A stretch of 64,000 nucleotides of DNA from CAZBME01 sp964645835 (lineage in GTDB: Bacteria; Desulfobacterota; Syntrophia; Syntrophales; UBA8958): contig CAZYDG010000092.1 of the NCBI GenBank assembly GCA_964645835.1, positions 15,444 to 79,443 on the forward strand. The letters run 5' to 3'. Numbering within the stretch: position 1 is the stretch's first letter; every line of letters starts with the position of its first letter. Shown piece by piece: positions 9,219 through 17,589 of the stretch. A program made the position numbers and the translations under genes. The notes beneath the pieces are model-generated. The model saw nothing but the letters and a program-made list of their open reading frames with translations, searched no databases and had not been told where the DNA came from.

Positions 9219-9704
9219 ACACCACCGTGTCGACCACGCCCCCTGCAACATCGATGACACCGTCACCCTGCTCGTTGTAGGATTGGGCATTGACGGCAAG
9301 GGTCTTTAGCAGATCCTGAATCCCCGTCTTCAGCGATTCTTCATCTTCGGCTGCCAATAGTTCCTGAAGAGAAACGACGCCATCTTTGTTCGTATCGCTT
9401 GAATCATAGACCTCATCAGCCGAATCGGCCGAAGATCCGGCACCCGATCCACCCTTGGCCGGAGGTGCACCTCCCGGAGGCGGACCTGAAGGTGGGGCTC
9501 CTATCGATTGGGCGCCCGACAGGTTTGCCTTACTGTCCATTTTCGACAGGAAACTTCATTTTCTGTAGCGTCGATTGTCCTGTCTCCGCTGGTATCGACG
9601 TCCTTCAAGATAGCCGCGGCATCTTTCCCTTTGCAGTCGACCGGCGCCCCGGCCTGGAGTTCCGCCAATTGGATTTCACTTTTCGACTCGTATGGTCCGT
9701 GACA
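9217..9704 (-). pseudogene. EF-hand calcium-binding protein remnant (frameshifted, 5' truncated)
   Basis: The 3' frame (9217-9540) encodes a Pro/Gly/Ser linker (SIGAPPSGPPPGGAPP) and one canonical EF-hand loop, DTNKDGVVSLQE. The adjacent upstream sequence, one frame away, encodes a second EF-hand loop, DTSGDRTIDATE, in continuous coding for about 55 residues. The two join if one base is changed near 9555-9575, around an AAAA run (ENEVS against SFLSKM). No start codon is found for the upstream frame before it runs into the repeat relic at 9705-9748. In the first loop a usual Gly is Arg. Read as intact, it would be a secreted or cytoplasmic EF-hand protein of the Pro-rich type. The ATG at 9540 may still allow a 107-residue product. 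Confidence 0.6.
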
Positions 9705-9748
9705 AGCTGTTGAACAGCCTGCCCCAAAACGAGTTTTTCAACAGCCTG
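9705..9748. repeat. Relic of palindromic repeat end
   Basis: AGCTGTTGAACAGCCT (9705-9720) contains the perfect palindrome CTGTT-G-AACAG. TTTTTCAACAGCCTG (9734-9748) matches the end sequence of the element at 3442-3565. It lies exactly between the truncated EF-hand remnant and the stop codon of the YHS gene, so it may mark the break that removed the EF-hand gene's 5' end. Confidence 0.5.
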
Positions 9749-9922
9749 CTAAGCGCCGGTCCTCATATTTTCGGTCATATACTCCTGGATATTCTTTTCG
9801 AATTCTTCTTTACATTCCACTGAGCAGAAATAGACCTTTTTCCCATCATGTTCGCTGCTGTGATCTGCCTTTTCTTCCTCCAATTTGCACTTACAGACGG
9901 GGTCAACACAATATCGTGTCAT
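9749..9922 (-). CDS. YHS-domain-like small metal-binding protein
   Basis: 57 residues beginning MTRYCVDPVCKCKLE and containing VYFCSVECKEEFEKN. The pattern D-P-V-C near the N-terminus and Y-F-C-S-x-x-C-x-x-x-F in the second half is the YHS/TRASH signature, in which cysteines bind a metal ion, often copper. The ribosome site AAGGAGG, 8 bases from the ATG, is excellent. It lies just downstream of the Spy/CpxP-like gene on the same strand (27-base gap), so the two probably form a metal or envelope stress unit; this is inferred from neighbourhood. Confidence 0.8.
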   Translation of the reverse strand: MTRYCVDPVCKCKLEEEKADHSSEHDGKKVYFCSVECKEEFEKNIQEYMTENMRTGA

Positions 9923-9949
9923 CGGGATAACCTCCTTTAGCCATCTTGA

Positions 9950-10441
9950 CTATTTAGTCATCATCTTTTTAGCCGAGCATTTGCCACACATCATCGGGTG
10001 CATTATCATCTTCATTTTTTTAAACTGTTCATCTGTTAAGATTGAATGCATTTCTTTCATGGATTTTAACATCTCAATATGGTTAGATGTTTTTATGTCT
10101 CCGATTTTCTTAACCATAGCGCTAGCCTTCTTTATGTCAAAATCTTTCACATCCATGATTTCCATCAGATCAATTTCGGCAATCTTTAGGTCAGCATTGA
10201 ATCGGGCGTATTTCTTCTCCATTTCCCTATGGATGGGCATGATTCGCTTAATCTGGTCATCGGTAAGCCCCATTTTATCGGCATGACCGAGACACATGCC
10301 GGTCATATTACTCATCTTTTCCATATGCCCCATCTCCATCGCGTGTCCCCCTTGGGCCTTCATGGGCATATCTGCCATCTGCGAAAACGAAGGTACGGCA
10401 AAAACAATAGTCAAAAGCATTGAAAGCAATATTTTCTTCAT
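9950..10441 (-). CDS. Periplasmic Spy/CpxP-like protein, Met/His-rich
   Basis: 163 residues with a clear signal peptide (MKKILLSMLLTIVFAVPSFS, cleavage near SFSQ). A Met/His-rich stretch follows (ADMPMKAQGGHAMEMGHMEK), then an amphipathic helical core with LTDDQIKRIMPIHREMEKKY and a second LTDEQFKKMKM. The paired LTDEQ segments are the LTxxQ repeats of the Spy/CpxP family of periplasmic chaperones and metal sensors. The Met/His richness and C-terminal CGKCSAKK suggest copper or silver binding (inference). The ribosome site is GGAGAACTTAATA before the ATG. It is probably co-transcribed with the YHS protein. Confidence 0.82.
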   Translation of the reverse strand: MKKILLSMLLTIVFAVPSFSQMADMPMKAQGGHAMEMGHMEKMSNMTGMCLGHADKMGLTDDQIKRIMPIHREMEKKYARFNADLKIAEIDLMEIMDVKDFDIKKASAMVKKIGDIKTSNHIEMLKSMKEMHSILTDEQFKKMKMIMHPMMCGKCSAKKMMTK

Positions 10442-10769
10442 TATTAAGTTCTCCTTGTTTCAAAGTCTTTTTGCTGTTTAAAAAACATTTGTCATAATTA
10501 ATGTACAGCAAGGGTATTTTTCCATCGGTAAAACCCTGATTCAGAGCATCCAAACTCCTTACTACTGGGATTTGAAAAAAATACGGCGGCCTCCTTTTGA
10601 GCAAGTTGTTCAGATCATGCCGGGAAAATTTCTACTTTAACCGCCTCGATTTCATTTGTTTATTTATGGCCTCAGTCTTTGCATGCAATCCATAATATTT
10701 ACTACAAATTATTTCAAACCGGGCGATGCTGGCCATGCACCAATGAATTCTTTCTTGTTGTTCTATCTT
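10442..10769. other. Gene-free stretch
   Basis: 328 bases upstream of the Spy-like gene. AT-rich, with short open frames on both strands but none with a ribosome site or recognisable content. The promoter for the Spy-like gene is expected here, but no confident -10/-35 pair could be picked. Confidence 0.4.
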
Positions 10770-11237
10770 TTATCGTTTTCTTGAGTACGTATGATTGCAA
10801 TATAACCCACCTGTTCCAATTGTTTGTTCTCTTGTGAACGTCCAATATTCCTTATTTTCCTTTGCAAGCTTCCAATCTCCTGCACATGAGTATTTACATA
10901 GCTCCTGCAGTCCAAATATTGTAAGCATTCTTGTGACAGGACAAAACTGAAATCTAAATTCAATTTTATCTTGCGTTTCATTTGCAATTCTTAATCGCAG
11001 AAGCTTCTCGAAAAATACAAAGTTCCTTTTGATCTTTTCTTTAAATATTGAAAAATCCAGTTTTGAATTTATTCGAGGGACCATTAATTTAGCTACTAAT
11101 ACGGCTGCCACTGTTAGTTGCTTTCCTACAATTCGAATTGCTTTTTTTCTCCCAAGAAATGGTTTTAATGCATAGGTTTGTAAAACAAAAGGTAGGGTGA
11201 ATATTAAAACAATCAACCATGATAATATTTTTATCAT
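10770..11237 (-). CDS. L-2-amino-thiazoline-4-carboxylic acid hydrolase-like protein
   Basis: 155 residues with an N-terminal hydrophobic helix (about 4-20). The second half carries the cysteine pattern of the ATC-hydrolase-like family: FCPVTRML, GLQELCKYSC-x2-D, a Phe/Thr-Arg pair in WTFTREQT, and TGGLYCNHTYS. In relatives this reads C-P, G-L-x-E-L, C-x-x-D and R-x-x-T-I-x-x-G-x-x-C, so the match is by pattern only. The family is often annotated as hydrolase without proof. Base composition is clearly more AT-rich than the neighbours, and it sits in a long poor-coding region, which suggests acquisition. Confidence 0.55.
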   Translation of the reverse strand: MIKILSWLIVLIFTLPFVLQTYALKPFLGRKKAIRIVGKQLTVAAVLVAKLMVPRINSKLDFSIFKEKIKRNFVFFEKLLRLRIANETQDKIEFRFQFCPVTRMLTIFGLQELCKYSCAGDWKLAKENKEYWTFTREQTIGTGGLYCNHTYSRKR

Positions 11238-11973
11238 TATTTTCTCGGCTCTATAAATATTGAGATTTACTACGAAGACTAAATACTTTTACTTATTCTT
11301 CAAGTCATCGACCAAATGACTTAAGATCTTTTAACTGTTCTGCCTGAATTGAAATCAGTTCCCTTCACTGCACTTCCTTGAGCGAGGTTAAATTTCTCAT
11401 GAAGACCAATTATTACAAGTTCTTCCTTCTAGTTGATTTCACAGTCATGTTCTGCGCTTAGCCTATCTTCATAGGCCTGTCGATTCAGGGACATCATAAT
11501 GATTGGAGATTGAATGGCAGCATGCATAGATAAAAAAAATATATGAATATGGATCAAAAGAACTGCTGCTAAGTTTAAGTATATTCACCGAATTCAGAGT
11601 ACTTCAGTTAACCGGCGCAACCATAAATATTATGATATACATATTATTGCAGAACAAGGAGATTTGCCATAAGGGTTACCCTGATTTAGGGCTTCGATAA
11701 TCCCGATAACATCGGCAATGGATTGCTATACGAACATTGAATGCATTTTTTTCCTTTTTATAAGCTGCACATACCAGATAAACCATAAATCATAAGAAAT
11801 ATTGATAGAATCAAAAGACCTTTGGGAAGTGAGGTATCGCAATTATTGGGGATTGGGATACCTCATATGGCCACATGGCCAATATTTCATTGACAGATTT
11901 AAGTAATTTCCTATACGGTCCAGTCCGTTGGTTGATACGTAATTAGATTTCTTTCCGGCATGATGGGTCATAT
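11238..11973. other. 736-base AT-rich stretch with no gene found
   Basis: No open frame on either strand with a ribosome site or recognisable protein, and no tRNA-like fold noticed. It is rich in short A/T runs. Together with the AT-rich gene at 10770-11237 it forms a patch of about 1.2 kb whose composition differs from the flanking genes, consistent with an old insertion that has decayed. Confidence 0.4.
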
Positions 11974-12678
11974 ATGATAGAGTTGAACAATGTAACCAAA
12001 CAATACGGGACCATTACGGCCGTTGACCATGTCTCGTTTTCCGTCAAGGCGGGTGAATACTTCGCCCTTCTTGGCCCGAATGGCGCGGGAAAGACAACGA
12101 TTGTCAAAATGCTCCTCGACTTCACCCGGCCCACCACGGGGACCTTATCCATTGACGGTCTCTCCAGTACGAATGCCGCCTGCCGGACAGCAATCGGATA
12201 TCTTGCAGAGAATCACCGTATCCCGCCTCAACTGACAGGACGGCAATACCTCACGCGCTGCACGGAATTGCTGGGCATGGACTTCCGACAGGGCGCAGAT
12301 GCCTGCTTGAAGATTATCAACATGATCGGCATGGAAGGCAGGGAAGACGGCAGGGCCAATACATACTCCAAAGGCATGGTGCAGCGCTTCGGCCTTGGTG
12401 CGGCACTCTTGGGGAAGCCGAAACTGCTCATTCTCGATGAGCCGACATCGGGTCTCGACCCCATCGGAATCAGGGAGGTTCGGCTTCTTCTGGAATCGCT
12501 GAAAGAGGACGGGATGACAATATTCCTGAATTCCCATCTCCTTTCCGAAGTCGAGAAGATTTGTGATACGGCGGCCATCATTCATCAAGGCAGGCTGATG
12601 GTGAAGGATGCGATATCCGCGATTGTCAAAGACGGCGACAGTCTGGAAGATGTATTCGTCAGCGTCGTTAAGGGTTAG
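11974..12678 (+). CDS. ABC transporter ATP-binding protein
   Basis: ATPase subunit of a two-component ABC exporter (ABC-2 type). Seen: 234 residues with Walker A LGPNGAGKTT (about 36-45), the signature YSKGMVQR (where LSGGQ is usual, a common ABC-2 variant), Walker B LLILDEPTSGLDP, and the switch His in NSHLLSEVE. The permease starts 7 bases after the stop, so the pair is an operon. The substrate cannot be inferred; relatives include Nod/Nos-type and antibiotic or polysaccharide exporters. Confidence 0.93.
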   Translation: MIELNNVTKQYGTITAVDHVSFSVKAGEYFALLGPNGAGKTTIVKMLLDFTRPTTGTLSIDGLSSTNAACRTAIGYLAENHRIPPQLTGRQYLTRCTELLGMDFRQGADACLKIINMIGMEGREDGRANTYSKGMVQRFGLGAALLGKPKLLILDEPTSGLDPIGIREVRLLLESLKEDGMTIFLNSHLLSEVEKICDTAAIIHQGRLMVKDAISAIVKDGDSLEDVFVSVVKG

Positions 12679-12685
12679 CAGGGTT

Positions 12686-13525
12686 ATGACGAAAATGAAG
12701 AATCCCATCCTGAAGATTGCCAAATATGTCCTGACCGACGAAGCGCGCCAGAAGAGCTTCATCGTCATATTCATCCTTTGTGCCCTTTTTGTGTTTCTTG
12801 TTCGCGGATGTTATCAGGGGCACTACGAGGTGAACGGACAATTGCTCGACGGGAAAAGCATTATTGAAATCATTTCGAAAATCACTTTTCAGATCATCGC
12901 CGCAGGCGCCATGTTCGTTGCCGCACTTTTGTCCATGGGCGTTCTCAGGCATGATCGGGAAAACGGCATGCAGGCCGCCATTCTCTCTAAGCCCTTGACC
13001 AGGCGGCAATATATTTCAGGCAAGATCCTGGGCCTTTGGGCCTTGTCATTTCTATTTATGTTAGTTCTGCACACCGTTTTGTTCGTTATTACATCCGTCA
13101 ACATGGGGATGATAATGCCCCAATATCTGATGGCTTCTCTTCTTTGCAGTTTCAATCTGCTCTTTGTCGTTATTGCGGTCTGCTTATTCTCTCTTCTGAT
13201 GCCGGATATTGCCGCGTTTCTCTCTGCTATCGGGATCGGGTTGGCCGGCTTTGCGGCCGATGGAATCCATGCCGTAAGTCAAAGCCCGATGGGTCAGATG
13301 ATGATGCAGCAGGACGCATATACGAAGACTGGCGTGTCTCTCTGGGATGTCTTGTATTATGGCTGGCCAAAGATTTCCGGCCTGCAAAGGTTGGCCGCTT
13401 CAATGATCAGTGAGGAAGGGTTTTCAAGCATGGGCGGCCTTTATCCCCTCATCAACATTTTTCTCTATTGCCTTATACTGGGATATTTATTGTATCGGCG
13501 CTTCGATCGCATAGATATCGAGTGA
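12686..13525 (+). CDS. ABC-2 type transporter permease
   Basis: 279 residues from the ATG at 12686 (AGGG just upstream); an earlier in-frame ATG lies inside the ATPase gene and is unlikely. Six membrane segments are visible, the first at FIVIFILCALFVFLVRG. The long loop after TM2 has the ABC-2 signature-like HDRENGMQAAILSKPLTRRQ, where the permease contacts the ATPase. It pairs with the ATPase immediately upstream. It ends 4 bases before the stop of the converging gene. Confidence 0.88.
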   Translation: MTKMKNPILKIAKYVLTDEARQKSFIVIFILCALFVFLVRGCYQGHYEVNGQLLDGKSIIEIISKITFQIIAAGAMFVAALLSMGVLRHDRENGMQAAILSKPLTRRQYISGKILGLWALSFLFMLVLHTVLFVITSVNMGMIMPQYLMASLLCSFNLLFVVIAVCLFSLLMPDIAAFLSAIGIGLAGFAADGIHAVSQSPMGQMMMQQDAYTKTGVSLWDVLYYGWPKISGLQRLAASMISEEGFSSMGGLYPLINIFLYCLILGYLLYRRFDRIDIE

Positions 13526-13528
13526 TAT

Positions 13529-13918
13529 CTACTCCAGGACCTTCACATCCGTTGCAAAATACTCCGAGTCGCCGAAACAACTCGTAGGAATGCCTTTGTG
13601 TTGTTCATAGATAACGGCCAGACGCTTTCCTACCAATTGATTGATGCGTTTGGCCACTGCCTCGTCACGGACAGTGAAATAGAATTTCTCAGCCACGGTT
13701 CCGGGCATGGTAATCAACGCCATCTCACCCTCCCACGTCTTGCATACCCAGCCCTTCTGCCCCAGTTTTTGGACATATCCGGCCCGTTCTCCTTTGGCAT
13801 AACTCCAGGTAAGGGCCGCCCAGGTATATAAGACACCACACGCTACCGGCACCAGTATAATTGCGGCAATAACGCCGATCATTTTTTTACTCATGGGTCT
13901 GTCTGCGACCTCCTTCAT
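13529..13918 (-). CDS. Single-pass membrane protein of unknown function
   Basis: 129 residues with one N-terminal membrane helix (MIGVIAAIILVPVACGVLYTW) followed by a soluble beta-rich domain containing GWVCKTWEGEMALITMPGT and EKFYFTVRDEAVAKRI. The pattern recurs in proteins that databases sometimes mislabel as 6-phosphogluconate dehydrogenase (from memory). The start may be the second ATG at 13894: AAGGAGG lies 14 bases before it, rather far, whereas the first ATG has no ribosome site. It converges tightly with the ABC permease. No function is proposed. Confidence 0.65.
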   Translation of the reverse strand: MKEVADRPMSKKMIGVIAAIILVPVACGVLYTWAALTWSYAKGERAGYVQKLGQKGWVCKTWEGEMALITMPGTVAEKFYFTVRDEAVAKRINQLVGKRLAVIYEQHKGIPTSCFGDSEYFATDVKVLE

Positions 13919-14146
13919 ACCTATGTATTATTATCTATCTTCATCGCCTTTCGCAAAAAATTTATTTTCCGTGCATACTCGAATTGGCGATACAAATCAA
14001 TCCCCTGATGGACAACTGTATAAAGATGGGCAACTGCATAAATCGGCATCTTAATTGCCTTGGATACATTTTTATGCTATTCTCATAACGCAAATGCTGA
14101 AATAATGCTACAAAAGCCTTATCAGGCTGCTGAATAATATATAGGC

Positions 14147-15127
14147 ATGGCCATAATGTTTAATTCGATAATACAAGATGATTTTGTCGGCAAGTTCCTT
14201 TACAGCACTGCGGATATCGCTTCTTGTGATGACGGCATTCAATTGTCAATCTTGATGGACAGCCGGATGGAAGGCTGGATCGGAATTCCCCATGGAGGTA
14301 TCAGCATGGGGATTTTCGCGGATCTGGCAATGGCCCTGGAAAACATTGCGATTCATGAAACGGGGCACTATCCCGTCACCGTCGATTACCGTCTGGCCGG
14401 CGCCGGTTTGAAAGTTAATGATGTTCTGGACTTCCATATATCGAAGTCCGCAGATGGAGTTCAGGGCGAGGCCAGTGTTGGCTCAAACCCGTTACCTTAT
14501 ATGTCCGCTACCATACGGTACGGTGAAAAAAACGAAGCACAAAAAGATCTTTTTTCATCCTACCTCCCTAGTAACGTCGACCAAGTCCTTGATCGCATGA
14601 TCCTCCTGCCATTTTATCGAAAGTGTTTTGTCTGCGGCACGGAGAGGGACTATCCCGGCCTCCGGAGACAATTTCATCTTTGGGACACAAACGGCAAGAT
14701 CGTCGTTTCCTTTGCCGGGTTCGATGAGAAATATAAGGACAGTTTCTATAGTTTCCATAGGGGACACTTTCTCCATCCCCTGCCTACTGCCGCACTTCTT
14801 GATGAAACGCTAGGCTGGGCAGGGTTTATGCGCACCGCTGCGGGCGCTGTTACCGTCCAGATCAGCATGACCTATTACCGGCCTGTGTCGATCAATGAAA
14901 AACTCATTTTTTTCGGACGGGGGGAACGGGTCCGGGGCAATCCAAAGGGGAGGCTTCTTTATTGGGCCTCCGGCGGCGCGGCGGCGGTACAAGGCGACGG
15001 CAGCCTGGAGGTTGTCGCCAGCGCATCCGGCCAATGGTTCGCTGTTCATGAACTTACCGAACAGATGAAAACGGCATTGCTTCCGGAAGAGCTGATGGTA
15101 AGGGCCTTCGAACTGGCAAAAGTATAA
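14147..15127 (+). CDS. Double-hotdog thioesterase-like protein
   Basis: 326 residues that read as two tandem hotdog domains. The first (about 15-130) has the GIPHGGISMGIFADLAMA helix typical of PaaI-type thioesterases. The second (about 150-310) begins with FVCGTERDYPGL and has HPLPTAALLDETLGWAG followed by ISMTYYRPVSINEKL. The CxxCG-like start and HP...DE active-site region recall acyl-CoA thioesterases that act on aromatic or fatty acyl-CoA. Substrate unknown. A start at 14156 is also possible. The gene stands alone, convergent with terC. Confidence 0.75.
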   Translation: MAIMFNSIIQDDFVGKFLYSTADIASCDDGIQLSILMDSRMEGWIGIPHGGISMGIFADLAMALENIAIHETGHYPVTVDYRLAGAGLKVNDVLDFHISKSADGVQGEASVGSNPLPYMSATIRYGEKNEAQKDLFSSYLPSNVDQVLDRMILLPFYRKCFVCGTERDYPGLRRQFHLWDTNGKIVVSFAGFDEKYKDSFYSFHRGHFLHPLPTAALLDETLGWAGFMRTAAGAVTVQISMTYYRPVSINEKLIFFGRGERVRGNPKGRLLYWASGGAAAVQGDGSLEVVASASGQWFAVHELTEQMKTALLPEELMVRAFELAKV

Positions 15128-15136
15128 AAGCGTAAT

Positions 15137-15856
15137 TTATTCCGTCCGACTTCCCTTTTTCCTGCCCCATTTCATCCACAATTTGGCTGCGATGACCACT
15201 CCAACTGCACAAAACACCTGAAAGGCGTAATCGACAGCGCTTGAAGGATGGAGCCACTTTATGATCACGGCATCGTTCATGATCATCTCCCCGCCCACTC
15301 TTCCGAGAACAGCTCCTCCAATAAGTGTAATCACGGGGAAACGCTCCATCAGGTTTGACAGGATAGAGCTGCTGAAAACAACAATGGGAATGCTCATCGC
15401 CAAACCGAAAATCAGCAGAAAGAGATCGCCGCCGGCGGCCCCGGCAACGGCAAGGACATTGTCGAGGGACATGCTCACATCGGCAATCAGGATGATCTGA
15501 ATGGCCTGCCACAGGTTTGCCGCCTCCTTTCCTTGTCCTTCACCAGGCTCTCCCTCAATGAGTAGTTTAATGGCAATCCAGAGGATCACTATTCCTCCAG
15601 CAAGCTTTACAAACTTCAGGTCAAGCAGCAATATGACAAAGCAAGCCAGGACAATCCGCAATAAAACAGCAGCCCCGGTTCCCAGCATAATCCCCTTGCG
15701 GCGTTGTTCCTTGGGCAGATTACGGACTGCCATGGCAATGACGACGGCATTGTCGCCGGACAGAATAAGATCGATGAACAATATGTTCAGGATGGATAAA
15801 AAGAAGGCCAAGGACCATTCGATATGAAACAGTGCAGGCCAATCGAGGTTCAACAT
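15137..15856 (-). CDS. TerC/YjbE family integral membrane protein
   Basis: Probable metal-ion exporter, mostly linked to manganese in studied relatives. Seen: 239 residues with seven or eight membrane helices. There are two family repeats, the first FIDLILSGDNAVVIAMAVR and the second IADVSMSLDNVLAVAGAA, whose acidic Asp-Asn pairs (GDNA, LDNV) line the pathway in relatives. Many TerC genes are preceded by a yybP-ykoY manganese riboswitch; none was found in the 160 bases upstream. It is not adjacent to other metal genes. Confidence 0.9.
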   Translation of the reverse strand: MLNLDWPALFHIEWSLAFFLSILNILFIDLILSGDNAVVIAMAVRNLPKEQRRKGIMLGTGAAVLLRIVLACFVILLLDLKFVKLAGGIVILWIAIKLLIEGEPGEGQGKEAANLWQAIQIILIADVSMSLDNVLAVAGAAGGDLFLLIFGLAMSIPIVVFSSSILSNLMERFPVITLIGGAVLGRVGGEMIMNDAVIIKWLHPSSAVDYAFQVFCAVGVVIAAKLWMKWGRKKGSRTE

Positions 15857-16015
15857 AAGATATTATTGAATTCCCTTCTTATTCAGAATATAAGTTCTAA
15901 GGTGCTATCACAATGTACGATAATATTCTGCTATTTTCTCTTATATCCTTGATATGATAGATTCGTTCGCTATAAATTCTATGCTATGGAACATCCGACA
16001 TCAAAGTGAAAACCC

Positions 16016-16939
16016 ATGAGCTTTATTCACCAGCTGGCTGATAATCTCTTTCTTATCGATCTGGATCTCGACCGCCGGGGCTTTCGGCAATTTATCAGCG
16101 CCTGGCTTTATATGCGTAAAGAATCGGTATTTCTCGTCGATCCGGGACCGCAGTCCACCTATCCCATGCTTCAGTCCGCTCTTGAAACCGCAAAAATCAA
16201 GCACATTGACACCGTTTTACTGACCCACATCCACATCGATCATGCAGGGTGCATAGGCCGGCTCCTCCGCGATTATCCGCAGGCCCGGCTCATCTGCCAT
16301 CCCAGGGCTTTTCGTTTTCTCATGGATCCGGCCCGGTTATGGGAAGAATCGCGCAAAGTCCTGGGTTCTCTTATCGACGATTATGGCCCCATGGAACCGG
16401 TCTCCGAAAACGCCTTATCCTTTGCTGAGAAAGCGGTTATCGGCAACACGGAGATCCACGCCGTCGAAACGCCTGGACACGCCCCTCATCACCTCAGTTT
16501 CTTCATAGATGACATCCTGTTCGCCGGAGAAATGGCGGGCGTTCACTATCCCATGGCCAGCTCTTTTTACTTACGGCCGGCGACACCCCCCGTTTTTTGG
16601 TATGATACATTCCGGTCATCTTTTGAAAAACTATCCGTCCTGCCGGCCCGCTTTTTGTGTTTTGGCCATTATGGCTGCCGGAACGATCCACAAGAAATCC
16701 TGGCGAAAGCGGCAGGGCAGATTGAACTATGGCTCCACTGCATCAGAAACATACTTCATCTTCACAATGATGAATCGTTCCTGATATCCGTCTTCGATGA
16801 GCTTCTTGCGCTAGATCCCCTTCTGGCAGACTATCCAGCCTTACCTTCCGACATCAGGGAGCGCGAATGGTTTTTTATCCGCAACAGCATCAGGGGCATG
16901 GCAGCCTATCTTCTCGACAAGCAGGGTAAGATGTCCTGA
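16016..16939 (+). CDS. MBL-fold metallo-hydrolase
   Basis: 307 residues of the metallo-beta-lactamase superfamily. The motifs are LLTHIHIDHAGCIG (HxHxDH), VETPGHAPHHLSFF, FAGEMAGVHY (with Glu where the bridging Asp usually lies) and CFGHYGC. The Asp-to-Glu change at the fourth motif may affect the second metal site. After about residue 215 there is a helical region in place of the extra ligands of glyoxalase II. Substrate unknown. It is unrelated in sequence to the MBL protein at 8065, apart from the motifs. Confidence 0.85.
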   Translation: MSFIHQLADNLFLIDLDLDRRGFRQFISAWLYMRKESVFLVDPGPQSTYPMLQSALETAKIKHIDTVLLTHIHIDHAGCIGRLLRDYPQARLICHPRAFRFLMDPARLWEESRKVLGSLIDDYGPMEPVSENALSFAEKAVIGNTEIHAVETPGHAPHHLSFFIDDILFAGEMAGVHYPMASSFYLRPATPPVFWYDTFRSSFEKLSVLPARFLCFGHYGCRNDPQEILAKAAGQIELWLHCIRNILHLHNDESFLISVFDELLALDPLLADYPALPSDIREREWFFIRNSIRGMAAYLLDKQGKMS

Positions 16940-16957
16940 CCAATCCGGCTTAACCGG

Positions 16958-17575
16958 TCAACAGATAAGGTCTTCCAATATCCGCTGCGACTGCCTCTCG
17001 ATATCTTCGTGAAGGCTGTTACCATGGGCATCCATGGTCACGACGGCAGGAAAATCCTTCACTTCGATAACCCACATCGCTTCAGGCATACCGAATTCAA
17101 GCTTGTGGACACCTAGCACCCGGACAACGGTTTGGGCGATCAGGGATGCTGCGCCGCCGATGGCATGGAGGTAAACTGCGGGAACTTCCCGGCAGGCCTT
17201 GAGTGTTTCCATCCCCATGCCGCCTTTCCCGATGACGGCCTTGATGTTGAAGTGTTTCATAACGGCCCCCTGGTAAGGCTCTTCCCTTATACTTGTCGTA
17301 GGGCCGGCAGCTACGAAGCGATACTCCTCCGCCTCGAATGTGGCGACAACGGGACCACAATGATAGATGGCGCCGCCATTCAGCAATGGACGGAGCGCGC
17401 CATAGATCCTTCCATCCTCTTCCGATGGCTTTTTACTCATCCGGATAAACAGATCCGTCAGCCATTTATGGGCCGCATCGCGGCCCGTGACGATCACGCC
17501 GCTCAACAAAACCGGATCACCTACAGACAGGGGACGAATCACATCATCTTGCAGTGGAATGTTAATGGTTTTCAT
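16958..17575 (-). CDS. Class I fumarate hydratase, beta (C-terminal) subunit
   Basis: Small subunit of the oxygen-sensitive 4Fe-4S hydratase that interconverts fumarate and malate. Seen: about 205 residues with GRDAAHKWLTD and IYHCGPVV near the N-terminus, AAGPTTSIREEPYQG (substrate loop), then KAVIGKGGMGMET and YLHAIGGAASLIA. The ATG at 17575 has GGGAG 8 bases upstream; an earlier ATG at 17590 overlaps the alpha-subunit stop and is also possible. It forms a two-gene operon with the alpha subunit. The related tartrate dehydratase has the same architecture, so the substrate is inferred from frequency. Confidence 0.9.
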   Translation of the reverse strand: MKTINIPLQDDVIRPLSVGDPVLLSGVIVTGRDAAHKWLTDLFIRMSKKPSEEDGRIYGALRPLLNGGAIYHCGPVVATFEAEEYRFVAAGPTTSIREEPYQGAVMKHFNIKAVIGKGGMGMETLKACREVPAVYLHAIGGAASLIAQTVVRVLGVHKLEFGMPEAMWVIEVKDFPAVVTMDAHGNSLHEDIERQSQRILEDLIC

Positions 17576-17589
17576 GTCCGCTTCTCCCA

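Noticed and set aside
15857..16015. Manganese (yybP-ykoY) riboswitch upstream of terC
   Set aside because: Looked for because many terC genes have one; no matching conserved core or folding seen.
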